Assembly: GCA_038380795.1 (NCBI GenBank)
Contig: CM076267.1
Span: forward strand, 35,526,232-35,590,231
Direction: 5' to 3'
Origin: Pyrocephalus nanus
Taxonomy: Eukaryota > Chordata > Aves > Passeriformes > Tyrannidae
Length of the DNA: 64,000 nucleotides
The notes beneath the pieces are model-generated. The model was not told the origin of the DNA, did not search any database, and saw only the letters and a list, made by a program, of their open reading frames with translations. Within the stretch, counting starts at the first letter, position 1. The number at the start of each line of letters is the position of its first letter. Made by a program: the position numbers and the translations under genes. Positions 31,183-43,317 of the stretch are shown here, piece after piece.

Positions 31183-31963
31183 TCTTCTCAAGTACTGGGA
31201 CCACAGATGTAAACTCACGGTTTTAGGGCAAAGTTAACCCTAAGGAGGGGGCTCATTTTCACCAAACCTTGGTTTTCTGAAAGAATGAATTTGGTTTCCA
31301 CAGTCATTCTCACTCTAGGTCACAAAGCCTGACCCCAGCACTTCTCACCACCTCCCATTCCCAGCACTGCCCCTAACACCATTCCCCAAACCATTTATTC
31401 CTCATATGGACAGTTTCCCCAAGCTGTGCTCAAGAGCTGCACCACCTCACTCCAAAGATGGGATGCCCCATGCAAGCCTGTTCCAGGTGTGCCAGGGTCG
31501 CCCAGAGGTGCTGCCCACACCTGTGGGTTGGAACAAGGAAGGCATAGGGATGCTCAGCCCCTCGATGCTTTGGTGTAGAGGAAGAGTGGTGTAAATCCAT
31601 GATCCATGAGAGGGCTTGGCTATGGAAAAATAACACTAAGGGGTGTTTGTGTTTGTTTCGGGATTTGCCCAGGGGCAGGCCACACGTGCTGCTTCCTGGC
31701 TGGGACAGACCGTGTGGCCACCTCCAAGCACCAGCTTCTCAGGGATCCCCACAGCTCCAGGCTCTGCCCATCCGCTCTGCTGCAAGCGTTGAGGCTCCAG
31801 CAGAACCCCCCAAGGCCAAGGGCCTTTGGGGCACTTTCCCCTCCCCACGGCACACCTGGGCAAGTCTTGCTGAACCCTGGGCCCTTTGTCCCCTCTACCC
31901 CAATGCACTGTGGATACCAGGCACCAAAAACAACTCCTGAGCCTCTGTGCATGCTAAGAGGGG
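31183..31963. repeat. MROH copy B downstream block, shortened
   Basis: Direct match to 18826-19315 and then to 20838-21130. About 1.5 kb present in A and C is absent here; the join falls in a shared GGGCA at about 31673-31678. A short duplication of GCTAAGAGGGGTTTA-type sequence lies at 31954-31995 around the poly(A) signal. Confidence 0.8.
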
Positions 31964-31969
31964 TTTATT
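31964..31969 (-). terminator. AATAAA poly(A) signal of MROH copy B
   Basis: TTTATT on the plus strand. A small duplication places a second, altered TTTAAT copy at about 31984-31989, so the first or a weakened second signal may be used. Confidence 0.65.
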
Positions 31970-32047
31970 ATTGCTAAGAGGGGTTTAATATTGCCTACTG
32001 GGGTAAGAGGATAAGAAGGGTCTTTTCCACAGGATGAGGTATTTCCA

Positions 32048-35000
32048 TCAGACAGGGTTCCCAGGATCATTTCTCCGCAGACCTCTGGCAGCTGCCCCAC
32101 AGAGGAGCCTCCCTATTCTGCACACTCTGGAGATGATGTTCAAACTGCTGGATTGTGGAGAAGCCTGAGGTCTCTGGGCAGCCATTAGGATTTTCTGGGT
32201 TTGAATTGCCAGGCTTTTCATGGCAGCGCTGTCATGAGTCATGCCTTCAATAACTGGAACAATAGGGAATGAGACAAGGTCAGTGCCCAGGTCTCTGGCG
32301 ACCCAAGAAGCCCCTCCTGCCAGGGCCATCCCATCCAGCTCTTGCTATGGCCAGGAGGAGCAGGGCCCAAGGGGATCAGCCAGAAGGTGCTGGCCACCAA
32401 TACCCCTCATGGCCCTGAAATCTCTCCCTTTTCTGCCCAAGCCCTTCCTCATCCATGCAGGGAGCAGAGCCCTCCACAGCCAGGGCAGGGTTGCAGATCC
32501 CTGCCCAGGCTCTGTGCTCCTCCACCAGTCCCCGCTGCTCTCACTCACCATCAATGACAATCTGCAGCTCAACCTGCTGTCCCCTCAGGTACCTCCCGGC
32601 GATCCCTGGGAACACAGATGCTGTCAGGGCTCCAGCAGTGTCACAGCTCCCCCCCAGTGGACGCAGCAGCCGGGGCTGGGGCCGAGCTGCAGCGGGGCGG
32701 GCAGGGACCTTGTGGCTCACCTATGAACCTGAGGGTCGCCTCTCGCACGGGCTCCTGTGGACTCTCCAGGTAAGGCAGGGCCTGGCAGAGGTACTGGGCC
32801 ACTCGGCTCTTGTCCTTTTCCAGCTGCAGAGAGCGGCAGGCACAGAGGGAATGGTTGGCTGGGGCTCTGCCCCTTGGCTGGGCACAGTGCCAGCCCCACA
32901 CTCAGGGCATCGGGGACTGGGGCTTTAGGGCCATCCTTACCAGGCACTCGCTAAACTTCCACGGCTGCTCTGTCTTCAGCAGCTTCACAAGATCCTTCCT
33001 CTTCAGCAACCAGGCTGCACAAAGAAGTGCTTCCCGAGAGGCCTGCAGAGCAACAGAGTCCAGGAGATGGCACCACAGCCCAGGGCACAGGACCTGTGTC
33101 CCTGGACCAAGGCCAGGGCAGGAGGCAGCCCAGCTCTCTCCTGTTGTGACCCCAGAGCCCACAAGTACTCACTTCTGCCACTTGCTGGTTCTCATCGTGC
33201 CAGTAGAAGAAGAGTGGCAGCAGGCTCTGGATCACGTATGTCTTCAGGTGTTCTTTTCCCTCATCCACTCCCAACTCCATCACCTTTCGGAAAAGGTGAA
33301 TGGAGAGCAATTGCACACGGATGTTGTCCTGATGGAAAGCAAGAGGAAAAGGCCTCAGCACTGGCTGCTCCAGGCTCACCAGGGCACAGGACTGCAAATG
33401 CACAGGCCACAGTTTCCTGGCAGCACCCAGTGCCTGTGGTGGGGGGCACAGAGACTTACGTAGCCAAAGAATGGCTGCAGCACCTCAGCCAGCTGCAGGG
33501 CAGTGGGGGTGGAGATTAGGATGTCTCTGTCCTGAACTTCATTAATGAATACAGAGAGGGCCATCCCGACCAGCTCTCTGTCTGCATCCCACAGAACGTC
33601 AATGAGGCTTTGTGTCAGGGTCCGCATGCCATCAGCCTGTGAGGAACACAAGGCTGTGCTGTGAAGCCAGGAACGGCTGCAGAGCCAACACCTTCAGGAC
33701 AGGCCTTTGGCCTCCGGGCCCCGTGGCAGAAGAGCTGGGAGCAGCTGCCACAGCTCTCGAAGCCCAGCTCAGCCCAAGTGACTGTGTTGCCCAGCCCCAG
33801 GATTCCAGCATGGCTTCAGCCAACTGCCCTCTCCTCACCATCGCAGGATCCTTGCTGAGCACCACGAGCCCTCTGAGTGCCAGGCGACGCATCTCTGGGC
33901 ACTCGCTCCACAGGTGCCTTGCAAGGATCTCCAGGAAGCTGTCACTCCATTCGGTCATGTCCAGGCAGTCGAGGACCTGAAAGGCACGCAGCAGTGACCG
34001 AGTGCCCGGCCGGCAGGAGCCCGGACCCGCACAGGGCTGTGCCCAGGCAGCAGCTGCGGCTGCGAGAGGGCAGAGAGGTGGAGGCAGCTCGGCCAGGCAG
34101 CGCTCGCCAGCAGGCTCACCTCCACAAGGAAGGCCATGGCGGGAACCTCCCAGCGGGGCTTGTCCCTGATGAGCAGCCCCAGCAGGCAGAGGGCGATCCA
34201 GGAATACAAGTGGCTCGAGGCACGGCGCATCTCCCTGTCGGGGGAAACAGGCACCATCAACCCTGAGCTGGGTGGGCAAACCTCTGCTGGGGCTCACTCA
34301 CACACAGGCCTGGTCTTTCCCCTGGAGGGGACACATGCACTCTGGGAGGCGGCTCCTCCTGTGCCCCCACCTCTTCCAGCCTTTTCCACTCTGCTCAGCC
34401 ATCCCTGGGTGACAAGGCCCTCTGGCCCACGACCACGGGCACTGTGGGGGTGCCCCGTGCACAGGCAGAAATGACAGGGGCAGCGGGGACAAGGGGGTCT
34501 CACCTGGCCAGCAGACCCACTGCGTAGTGGTGGGTGTCAGCATTGACGAGCGTGTCCCAGCCACGCTTCCGTTCCATTGAAACCACCACATCCTCACACT
34601 CAAGGTGGCAAAGCAGGGCCTTTATGGTCAAGACTGCAAATCTGTGTGGACAGTGAAGCCCAGGTCATGCTGGGAGCCCTGACCCAGCCCCGAGGGCATG
34701 AAAGGGACAGAAGGACTGGGATGGAGCACCTCTTGAAGTCTGTGGGAAGGCCATGTTGCTCCCCATATCCCTTCCAGACTGTATCAATCTCCTCTGGCAT
34801 CTGCTCTTTGCTGGTGGAAACTTGGAAGAGGAGATCCACAAGGAGATGGGAGGAATAATCTTGCAATTGCTCTGGGCACTGGGACATCTGGAGAATCTCC
34901 CAAACCACGATGGTTGCCTGCAAAAGATAAACCACCCAGACCAGCTCTCAGTGCCCAGATGTCCATGTGGCAGGACCCAATTGTGAGAGGGAAACCCCAG

Positions 35001-36869
35001 GGGAGACTCAGGGGGAGCCCCTGGCCTGGTGCCCCTGAACCTTGCCCTAACCTACATTCCCAGCCCCGTGCCTGAGGCAGGGAGATGCAGTGTTGGGGAG
35101 GAAGGAGACCCACAGGAGAGGTGACCTGGGAAGGAGCCAAAGCCCATTGCAGAAACTCACAGCCAGAGCAAAGACAGCCGTGTGGTCCCCGTCGGAGGTG
35201 GATGAGCTGTGCAATGGCCAGTCCTCCATCACACAGAGCAACTCTGGCAGCACCTTCTCCAGTGCCATTCCCGACGAGGCAATGGTCCTCCACATGCTGG
35301 CAGCAGCTCTGAGGGGCCAGAGTTGTGTGTCAGGGGGTGCCAGCCAAAGGGCCTTGAGGAGCAGGGAGGGAGCATGGCAGCAGGATCAGGGCTGACATGG
35401 CAGGACCGGGAAACAGAAGGTCCAGAGGGTCCTGGAACTCCCCATCCCTCTGGCAGACCACGTGGGATGGGGTGGACAGGGTGAAGGGCTCTAAAGACTG
35501 GTGAGCCCCGAGTCCAAAAGGCAGGGGGTCCTGTACCTATCACAGGATGGGGCACAGCGCAGGAGGGTGACCACAACATCAGCAGGGTATGCCTTGGTCA
35601 CCCTCAGAAACTCTGTGAGCAGCTCCTCTTTTGGAGTCATGCTGGCTGTCAGTCTCTGGTGCATGTTCCTGATGAAGGCTGGCACCTGGAGGAGGCAAGG
35701 GGGAAGAGCTGCCAACTTGCCCAGCTTCCCCAACAAGTGCTTCCCTTCCCACCACACGGTGCTGGCCTCAAAGGCTGAGTGGGCCCAGGGGAGCCGGCTT
35801 GAGGGGCCACACAAGCCTGGGGTGGCTTGAGCCCTGGCCACAGGCTGCTTACTTGCTTTGCACTGGAGACACCATTCTCCTCAAAAAGATCTGGAGTGGG
35901 AGCATAATTCACACTCTCCCTGGGCACGAGGTCAGGGTCTGCAATGCCCTCAGTTGTTGCAGTGTCAGCCTCCACAGTGAGATCAGGCAAGGAAATGTCA
36001 GAGTTTGCCGGTTCATCAGTCAACACGATGTCTGAGATTGCTGCACGATCAATCGATGCAGTGTCAGTGTCTGTTGTATCGTCAGTCAAAGCAGGGTCAG
36101 ACTCGGCTGTGTGGACAATCGGTGGGGTGTCACAGTTTCCTGTGCCATCAGTCAGCGCAGTGCTGACATCAGGCTTCATTTCCAGCTCAGTCAGCCTGAG
36201 GTCAGGCTGTGCCATGGCCTTAGTCAGTCTGGTTGTGGTCCTTTTACGTCGAATGCCCACAAATTTCAGAAAGGCCTGCAGGAGAACAGAGAGCAGGGAA
36301 GAGTTTGATGTGCCATGGAAAGTTCCGTCAGCAGTGCCAGGCTTAGCAGGAAAAGCAGGCCAAGCCCAGGAGGCGATGGCATCACATGTCACAAAGGGCC
36401 CTGTGACACCCTGCAGGTACCTGTGCTGCCCTGCGGAAGCGGCCACGGGCACGGTCCGGCTGTTGTGTCTGGTCCTGGCCTGGATCTGGCAAAGAGCGAG
36501 CGCGGTCAGAGCTGAGGGGCTGAGGGACAGCCCGGAGAACACAGCCCAGCCCTGCGCTCCACAGGCAGGGCCAGCCCCGGGATGCCCAGTGCATGGAGCT
36601 GCTGGGGGATCAACCATGGGCCCTCTTCTCCCCTCCTATTCCTTGGGCATGTCCACAGGGGATGGGATGGGATGGGATGATGCCCATCTGGCTGCAGCCA
36701 CCAGCTGTGTGGCCTAGCTCTCTCACTCACCCTCTTGCAGGGGCTGGGACTGCTCCATCTCCTCAGGGTGCTGTGATGGGGAAGCTCCAGGGCCTTCCTT
36801 CTTCTTCCGAAAGGGTCTGAGCAGGCTCGGGCGTCTTCCCGCCATCCCAAAGTCTGGTCTTAAGGGCAC
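32048..36869 (-). CDS. MROH-family HEAT-repeat protein, copy B (complete)
   Basis: Fifteen coding exons: 36731-36845 (ATG at 36845; exon begins 36869), 36421-36485, 35853-36275, 35537-35685, 35161-35308, 34730-34917, 34504-34641, 34120-34234, 33839-33976, 33460-33636, 33173-33328, 32941-33042, 32721-32823, 32549-32605 and 32048-32253 (stop). All phases fit; 760 codons with stop, 759 residues, no internal stop. It has the same layout as copy A: basic start, Thr/Asp-rich linker at residues 61-201, HEAT-like helices to the end (for example MALSVFINEVQDRDILIST). The two proteins differ at scattered sites, and the last exon of B is 9 bases longer. This recent duplicate of A lies head to head with the fragment C across an ERV remnant. 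Promoter elements match those of A and D. Function unknown, as for the rest of the family. Confidence 0.82.
36387..36408. promoter_or_regulatory. Palindromic box in intron 2 of copy B
   Basis: TGTCAC and GTGACA arms around an AAAGGGCCCT core. One box here, compared with two in copy A. Confidence 0.6.
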
Positions 36870-37205
36870 CTGCAAGGGAGAAACACCTCGGAAGATCTCT
36901 GTGTCACCACGTCCTGCAGGCTGCCCTCGAGGCCACGTGCCACAGGGATTGGACACCCAGAAAATTTCTGGGTCACCAATCCTGTGGTCTGGCCTCGAGG
37001 GCAACTGAAAAGGATATAAGCCTAGGAAAAACGATGGGTTATCAAGTCCTGCAGCGCGGTCTCGAGGAAAACTGAAAGAGAGAAAAGCCTAGGAAAAACT
37101 ATGGATTATCAAGTCCTGCAGCGCAGCCTCGAGGGCAGCTGCCGCGGGGATTGGGGACACCTCGCCAAAGCTCCGTGTCACCAAGTCCCGCGGTCTGGCC
37201 TCGAG
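36859..37205 (-). repeat. CTCGAG-phased 67-72 bp array before exon 1, copy B
   Basis: Markers at 36859 (CTTAAG), then CTCGAG at 36926, 36994, 37061, 37128 and 37200: spacing 67, 68, 67, 67, 72. This is a full set of six units, the mirror image of the array in copy D. Confidence 0.85.
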
Positions 37206-37355
37206 GACACTTGCACCACAGAAAAAACCTCCAAAACGCTCCGGTCAGCAAGGAAAGAGTTGTCAGTGCGGGGGCTCCGCACAGCACCGCTCTGTCCCGT
37301 CTGTCCCGTCGCACGCTCCGAGGAGCACTGAGGCGTTGCCACATCAACACCAGTA

Positions 37356-37361
37356 CTTATA
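37356..37361 (-). promoter_or_regulatory. TATA box of MROH copy B
   Basis: TATAAG on the gene strand in the same block as in A and D, with the palindromic box at 37413-37434 about 50 bases upstream. Confidence 0.55.
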
Positions 37362-37412
37362 TCATCCCGTGTCACAAAGGGCCCTGTTCCATCCCATCGG
37401 CGATGCCCACCG

Positions 37413-37434
37413 TGTCACAAAGGGTCCCGTGACA
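37413..37434. promoter_or_regulatory. Palindromic TGTCAC-N10-GTGACA box in the copy B promoter
   Basis: Arms perfect; the core reads AAAGGGTCCC. A half box lies closer to the TATA box at about 37371. Confidence 0.6.
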
Positions 37435-37458
37435 CCCTGCCACCTGCCCTGGGGCCTC

Positions 37459-38518
37459 ACCCAGCCCAGCCAACCTTCCCTGGGCCGGAAGGAGTCCCTT
37501 CTCCAAAGTATCTAAGACAGCTGGACATGAACTTTAGACACAGCTCAAAAACTAAGCAACTTCTCCAAAGGAGCCCATGCCAGCTTCTGTGGAGGTCCCA
37601 TGCCCTTCCCACTGCGGCTGCGTTGGCAACTGAGGGGGCTCCTTCTGCTACTGTGGGCAGGCACAGCAGGGGAGGCTTTGCTTAGTTTTTTCATAGTTTT
37701 ACAGCAGTTTCTTTATCCTTGCTCCCTATAAAATCCTCCACTATGCAGAGCAAACAGTGCAGACAGAAAGAGATACCACAGAATCGTGGAATATCCTGAA
37801 CTGGGAGGGATCCACAAGGATCATCCAGTCCAACTCCTGCTTCTGAGCGGGACACCCAACAATCCCACCCTATCCCTGAGGGTGTTGTCCAAACTCTCCT
37901 TGAGCTCTGGCAGCCTTGGGGCTGTGCCCACTGCCCTGGGTAGCCTGTTCAGTGCCAACCACCCTCTGGGGGAAGAACCTTTCCCTGAGATCCAACTTAA
38001 ACCTCCCCTGACACAGCTGCAGTATATATACCATATAGCATACCATGTAGACACAAAATAGGGTTCAATATGCACGCTACAAATCATCTATATGTCTGCT
38101 TATATCCTATGAAATAGCCCAGAATGTGCTCAAATGGCATTTACCAGCACATGTGCTATTTCAGATGTGGAACCGCCCCTCTGCCGTGGCCCTTCTGCAG
38201 CTCTGATTCCCATCCCCAGTCCTGCCCCCTGGACCCAAAGTCAGGCACATGAGCCCTATTTCTGACTGGAGGAGGTTGAACATGTCTGCCCCCCAGTTTG
38301 AGGCAAAGGAATTGATGGAGAAAGGGAGAGGTTGTCACCGGTTCTTCTCAAGTACTGGGACCACAGATGTAAACTCACAGTTTTAGGGCAAAGTTAACCC
38401 TAAGCAGGGGCTCGTTTTCAGCAAATCTTGGCTTTCTGACAGGATGAATTTGGCTTCCACAATCATCCTCACTCTAGGTCACAAAGCCTGACCCCAGCAC
38501 TTCTCACCACCTCCCATG
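37459..38518. repeat. Upstream flank of copy B, inverted twin of 43132-44858
   Basis: The sequence is nearly the reverse complement of the flank 5' of copy D, apart from the LTR inserted in the latter. It contains an uninterrupted CR1 tail (37777-38015, minus). Homology ends at 38518 exactly where the ERV remnant begins. Confidence 0.85.
37777..38015 (-). mobile_element. CR1 LINE tail, minus orientation, uninterrupted
   Basis: Reads on the minus strand as a CR1 3' end: GTCAGGGGAGGTTTAAGTTG, GATCTCAGGGAAAGGTTCTT, CCAGAGGGTGGTTGGCACTG, GGTTGGACAACACCCTCAGG-like and terminal CACGATTCTGTGG. It is the version of the 43625-44538 element without the LTR. Confidence 0.85.
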
Positions 38519-39127
38519 CCAGATTCTCCTTGAGGCCGGTTTTGCCATCAAGAGAAATAGAGTCAAAGGACCTGCCAGAGAAATCTAGTTCCTAGGGGTA
38601 AAACGGCAAGATGGATGTCGACAGATTCCAACAGATGTCATCAATAAGATCGTAGCAATGGCTTCACGGACAATCAAGAAAGAAACCCAAGCTTTTCTGG
38701 GAGCCATAGGCTTCTGGAGGATGCATATCCCCGAGTACAGCCAAATTGTAAGCCCTCTCTACTTTGTGACACGTAAAAAAAACTTCCAATGGGGTCCTGA
38801 ACAACAGCAGGCTTTCAAGCAAATCACGCAAGAGATTGCACATGCCGTGGCTCTTGGACCAGTCAGGATGGGACCAGATGTAAAGAATATACTTTACTCA
38901 GCAGCTGGAGATAAAGGTCCCTCCTGGAGCCTCTGGCAAAAAATGCGTGACGAGACTTGAGGGTGACCACTTGGCTTCTGGAGCCGAAGCTACAGAGGTT
39001 CTGAGGCCAATTACACCCCTATGGAAAAAGAAATCTTAGCGGCATATGAAGGCATACGAGCAGCATCAGAAGTGATTAGTACCGAAACACAGCTCTTCCT
39101 GGCACCCTGATTACCAGTGCTGCTGCC
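38519..39127 (+). mobile_element. Endogenous retrovirus pol fragment (broken)
   Basis: A frame at 38658-38960 shows the end of reverse transcriptase and the connection toward RNase H (motifs LGAIGFWRMHIPEYSQ and WGPEQQQAFKQI). It is typical of avian class III (ERV-L-like) elements. Coding similarity continues past the stop at 38958 to about 39110, and before 38658, with stops and frame breaks. No LTR, primer site or other gene is attached, so it is a dead remnant. Both its ends coincide with breaks in the MROH duplication: 38518 on the left and about 39128 on the right. Confidence 0.8.
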
Positions 39128-40939
39128 CCGTGGCAGCACCTGGGGCTGCCCCGCCTGAGCGGGGTTGGCTCTGCAGCCGTTCCTGGCTTCACAGCACAGC
39201 CTTGTGTTCCTCACAGGCTGACGGCATGCGGACCCTGACACAAAGCCTCATGGACGTTCTGTGGGATGCAGACGGAGAGCTGGTCAGGATGGCCCTCTCT
39301 GTATTCATCAATGAAGTTCAGGACAGAGACATCTTAATCTCCACCCCCACTGCCCTGCAGCTGGCTGAGGTGCTGCAGCCATTCTTTGGCTACGTAAGTC
39401 TCTGTGCCCCCCACCACAGGCACTGGGTGCTGCCAGGAAACTGTGGCCTGTGCATTTGCAGTCCTGTGCCCTGGTGAGCCTGGAGCAGCCAGTGCTGAGG
39501 CCTTTTCCTCTTGCTTTCCATCAGGACAACATCCGTGTGCAATTGCTCTCCATTCACCTTTTCCGAAAGGTGATGGAGTTGGGAGTGGATGAGGGAAAAG
39601 AACACCTGAAGACATACGTGATCCAGAGCCTGCTGCCACTCTTCTTCTACTGGCACGATGAGAACCAGCAAGTGGCAGAAGTGAGTACTTGTGGGCTCTG
39701 GGGTCACAACAGGAGAGAGCTGGGCTGCCTCCTGCCCTGCCCTTGGTCAAGAGACACAGGTCCTGTGCCCTGGGCTGCGGTGCCATCTCCTGGACTCTGT
39801 TGCTCTGCAGGCCTCTCGGGAAGCGCTTCTTTGTGCAGCCTGGTTGCTGAAGAGGAGGGATCCAGAGCAGCTGGTCAAAAAGAAGGAGCTGTGGAGGTTC
39901 ACTGAGGGCCTGGTAAGGATGGCCATGAGGCCCCAGTCCCCGATGCCCCGAGTGTGGGGCTGGCATTGTGCCTGGCCAAGGGGCAGAGCCCCAGCCAACC
40001 ATTCCCTCTGTGCCATGCCATTCTCTCCAGCTGGAAAAGGACAAGAGCCGAGTGGCCCAGTACCTCTGCCAGGCTCTTCCATACCTGGAGGGTCCACAAC
40101 AGCCTGTGCGAGAGGCAGCCGTCACCTTCATGGGTGAGCCACGAGGTCCCTGCCCGCCCCGCTGCAGCTCGGCCCCAGCCCCGGCTGCTGCAGCGGCAGC
40201 AGATGCGGCCAGGGCTGTGCTGGGGAGCCCCGAGTGCCCTGGCGGTGCTGCCGCCCTGTGCCAGCCCAGCCCTGGGGCGTCCCCAGGCGGGAAGGGCCCG
40301 GGCTCAGCCCTGCCAGGGCAGGAGGGCGTGTGGCCGGGCTGGCAGTGCCACTGGGGGGGAGCTGTGACACTGCTGGGGCCCTGACAGCATCTGTGTTCCC
40401 AGGCATCGCAGGGAGGTACCTGAGGGGACAGCAGGTTGAGCTGCAGATTGTCATTGATGGTGAGTGAGAGCAGCGGGGACTGGTGGAGGAGCACAGAGCC
40501 TGGGCAGGGAGCTGCAGTCCTGCTCTGGCTGTGGAGGGCTCTGCTCCCTGCATGGATGAGGAAGGGCTTGGGCAGAGAAGGGAGAGATTTCAGGGCCATG
40601 AGGGGTATTGGTGGCCAGCACCTTCTGGCTGATCCCCTTGGGCCCTGCTCCTCCTGGCCATAGCAAGAGCTGGATGGGATGGCCCTGGCAGGAGAGGCTT
40701 CTTGGGTCACCAGAGACCTGGGCACTGACCTTGTCTCATTCCCTTTTACTCCAGTTATTAAAGGCATGACTCATGACAGCGCTGCCATGAAAAGCCTGGC
40801 AATTCAAACCCAGAAAATCCTAATGGCTGCCCAGAGACCTCAGGCTTCTGCACATTCCAGTAGTGTGCGGAGTAGGGAGGCTACCTGTGAGGCAGCTGCC
40901 AGAGGTCTGCAGAGAACTGATCCTGGGAACCCTGTCTGA
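39128..40939 (+). pseudogene. MROH copy C: 3' half only
   Basis: Six exons equivalent to exons 10-15 of the other copies: 39217-39393, 39525-39680, 39811-39912, 40031-40133, 40403-40459 and 40755-40939 (stop TGA). Splice sites and phases are intact; 260 codons with stop. Exons 1-9, the promoter and the CTCGAG array are missing. The sequence begins inside intron 9 and is preceded directly by the ERV fragment. An AATAAA follows at 40999-41004. The exons are close to those of A and B, and the intron between exons 13 and 14 is longer here and carries extra GC-rich sequence shared in part with D. Probably a pseudogene, although an open frame remains and transcription from a borrowed promoter cannot be excluded. 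Confidence 0.8.
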
Positions 40940-40998
40940 TGGAAATACCTCATGCTGTGGCAAAGACCCCTCTCACCCTGTTACCCCAGCATGGCAAT

Positions 40999-41004
40999 AA
41001 TAAA
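40999..41004 (+). terminator. AATAAA poly(A) signal of MROH copy C
   Basis: AATAAA 60 bases after the stop, the same position as in the intact copies. Confidence 0.6.
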
Positions 41005-43317
41005 TCCCTCTTTGCATGCACAGAGGCTCAGGAGGTTTTTTTTTTTTTGGTGCCCGGTATCCACAGTGCATTGGGGTAGAGGGGACAAAGGGCCCTTGTG
41101 CTCATCAACACTTGCCCAGGTGTGCCGTGGAAAGTGCCCCAAAGGCCCTTGGCCTTGGGGGGTTCTGCTGGAGCCTCAACGCTTGCAGCAGAGCAGATGG
41201 GCAGAGCCTGGAGCTGTGGGGATCCCTGAGAAGCTGATGCTTGGAGGTGGCCACACGGTCTGTCCCAGCCAGGAAGCAGCACGTGTGGCCTGCCCGTGTG
41301 CTGCTGTGTGGATTGCTGAGGGCTGGGAGGTGCCTGCGGAGCTGCCTCCCGTGGAGCTCCTTCAGGGCTGCGCCGCTGCCGGGCAGGTTGGTGGGGCTGG
41401 GGGAGACCCTGAGGGGAGGGGGCACTGGGAGACCTTGAAGGGCTGAGGTGCTGCACCTCCTCAGCCAGGCACCCACCAGGATGCCAAAAGCAGGGATGCT
41501 GTGGGCACAATTGCATGGGCTTTGGCCATGCCTGAGGGCAGACTCACCTGCCCCACTCAGGGGTCCCACAGTGGTGGCACTGCTGCCATCCTTAGAGACT
41601 GGGATGGGACATGAGCCTTGGGGTGCAGCTGCTGAACCTCTCCTCCATGCAGCACCTCAAAAACACGTGCATGGGCTCCTGAACTCTAAATCCAGGCCTT
41701 TCTGGAATGGAGGGAAGAAGCAGCAGAAGCTGAAGCAGGGCCTCATATGGTGAGCTTCAGGGATGGAGGGAAGTCAGTCCTTTGGCATCTGCTGCAAAGA
41801 TGGCCCAGTTTACCAGCAATGAGGAAAAAGAAGGCCAAACCAGCACCTGTCCTGGCTGTTTTGGGTGTGCTTGAAAGCAAAGGAAGAAGCAGCACACTGC
41901 CTGAGACACAGACACGTGCCCATCTCACTGTAGGGAGCGCTGCCAGGCAGTGCCTGGATACCATGACCACGTCTGGTCCCCACAGTTCCAGAATTGCAGC
42001 CCCTGCATCATTCAGGCTGTCCCCATGCCAAGGACTTGCTTCCAGAGTGGTGCTGGTGGATTTGGGAGGCTCAACTAAGCGCATTGGGAAGCATCAATTC
42101 CTTTGTTGTTCCAAAGACATAATGAAAGCAACAAGAAACACAAACCACTCCCTCCAACTGCCCTGAAATGGATGGAGTTTCTTGCATGGAAGGGACAGTG
42201 GTATGTTTGGATGTGCAGTTTCCTTGGATTTTTAGGCTGTTTTGCTTGCAGCTACTGCCCTCTCGAGGAAACCTCTCATCTGATCAATTTTTACTCGTTT
42301 TTTTCCTTGAAAATGAAACAATTTCCTGGCAGAGAGAAGGAGCACGGACAGAATTTGTGGTTCTGCCCAGGCCCAACATGGCCAGCAGTGCCAGGGGCTG
42401 CCTTCCCACATGGAGCTACTTGGAAGGAGGATGGCATTGGGATGTGGGGTTGCAGACCCCGGGCATCCCACCTCCAGATGAATCCTTCCCAAATCCATGT
42501 GTTCCATGGTGGCACTCCAGGATGGGGGAAGGTCTCCCACCGGCATCACCACCAGCTGCCGCCCGCTTTGCTGCCCTGCTCGCCTCCCGAAAACACGAGA
42601 GAAATGGGAATGGGAGCAAGAGGTGAGGACAGTGCTCCTCTCGGATGTCCGAACGTCAACGCGACGCTGGCACGGAGCTGACGGCAACCAGGAGCCGTCG
42701 GGATCGATGTGGCCAGTGGGGATGGAGAGGGATGCGAGGGGGATTGCTGAGAAAAGTGATGCCTGAGCCGGCAGAGCAGCGGTGCCATGGCCTGGAGCCC
42801 TCCTCCAAGATGCTCTGCCCTGGGCAAATCCCAAAGCGAACACAAACACCCCTTAGTGTTATTTTTCCATAGCCAAGCCCTCTCCTGGATCACGGATTTA
42901 CACCACTCTTCCTCTACACCAAAGCATCGAGGGGCTGAGCATCCCTATGCCTTCCTTGTTCCAACCCACAGGTGTGGGCAGCACCTCTGGGCGACCCTGG
43001 CACACCTGGAACAGGCTTGCATGGGGCATCCCATCTTTGGAGTGAGGTGGTGCAGCTCTTGAGCACAGCTTGGGGAAACTGTCCATATGAGGAATAAATG
43101 GTTTGGGGAATGGTGTTAGGGGCAGTGCTGGGCATGGGAGGTGGTGAGAAGTGCTGGGGTCAGGCTTTGTGACCTAGAGTGAGGATGACTGTGGAAACCA
43201 AATTCATCCTGTCAGAAAACCAAGATTTGCTGAAAACGAGCCCCCTCCTTAGGGTTAACTTTGCCCTAAAACTGTGAGTTTACATCTGTGGCCCCAGTAC
43301 TTGAGAAGATCCGGTGA
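41005..43317. repeat. Block 3' of copy C, inverted twin of 18826-21133
   Basis: The reverse complement tracks the block 3' of copy A with scattered differences; in one 205-codon frame I count roughly a dozen residue changes. It contains a T-run at 41037-41048. No gene supported. Confidence 0.85.
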
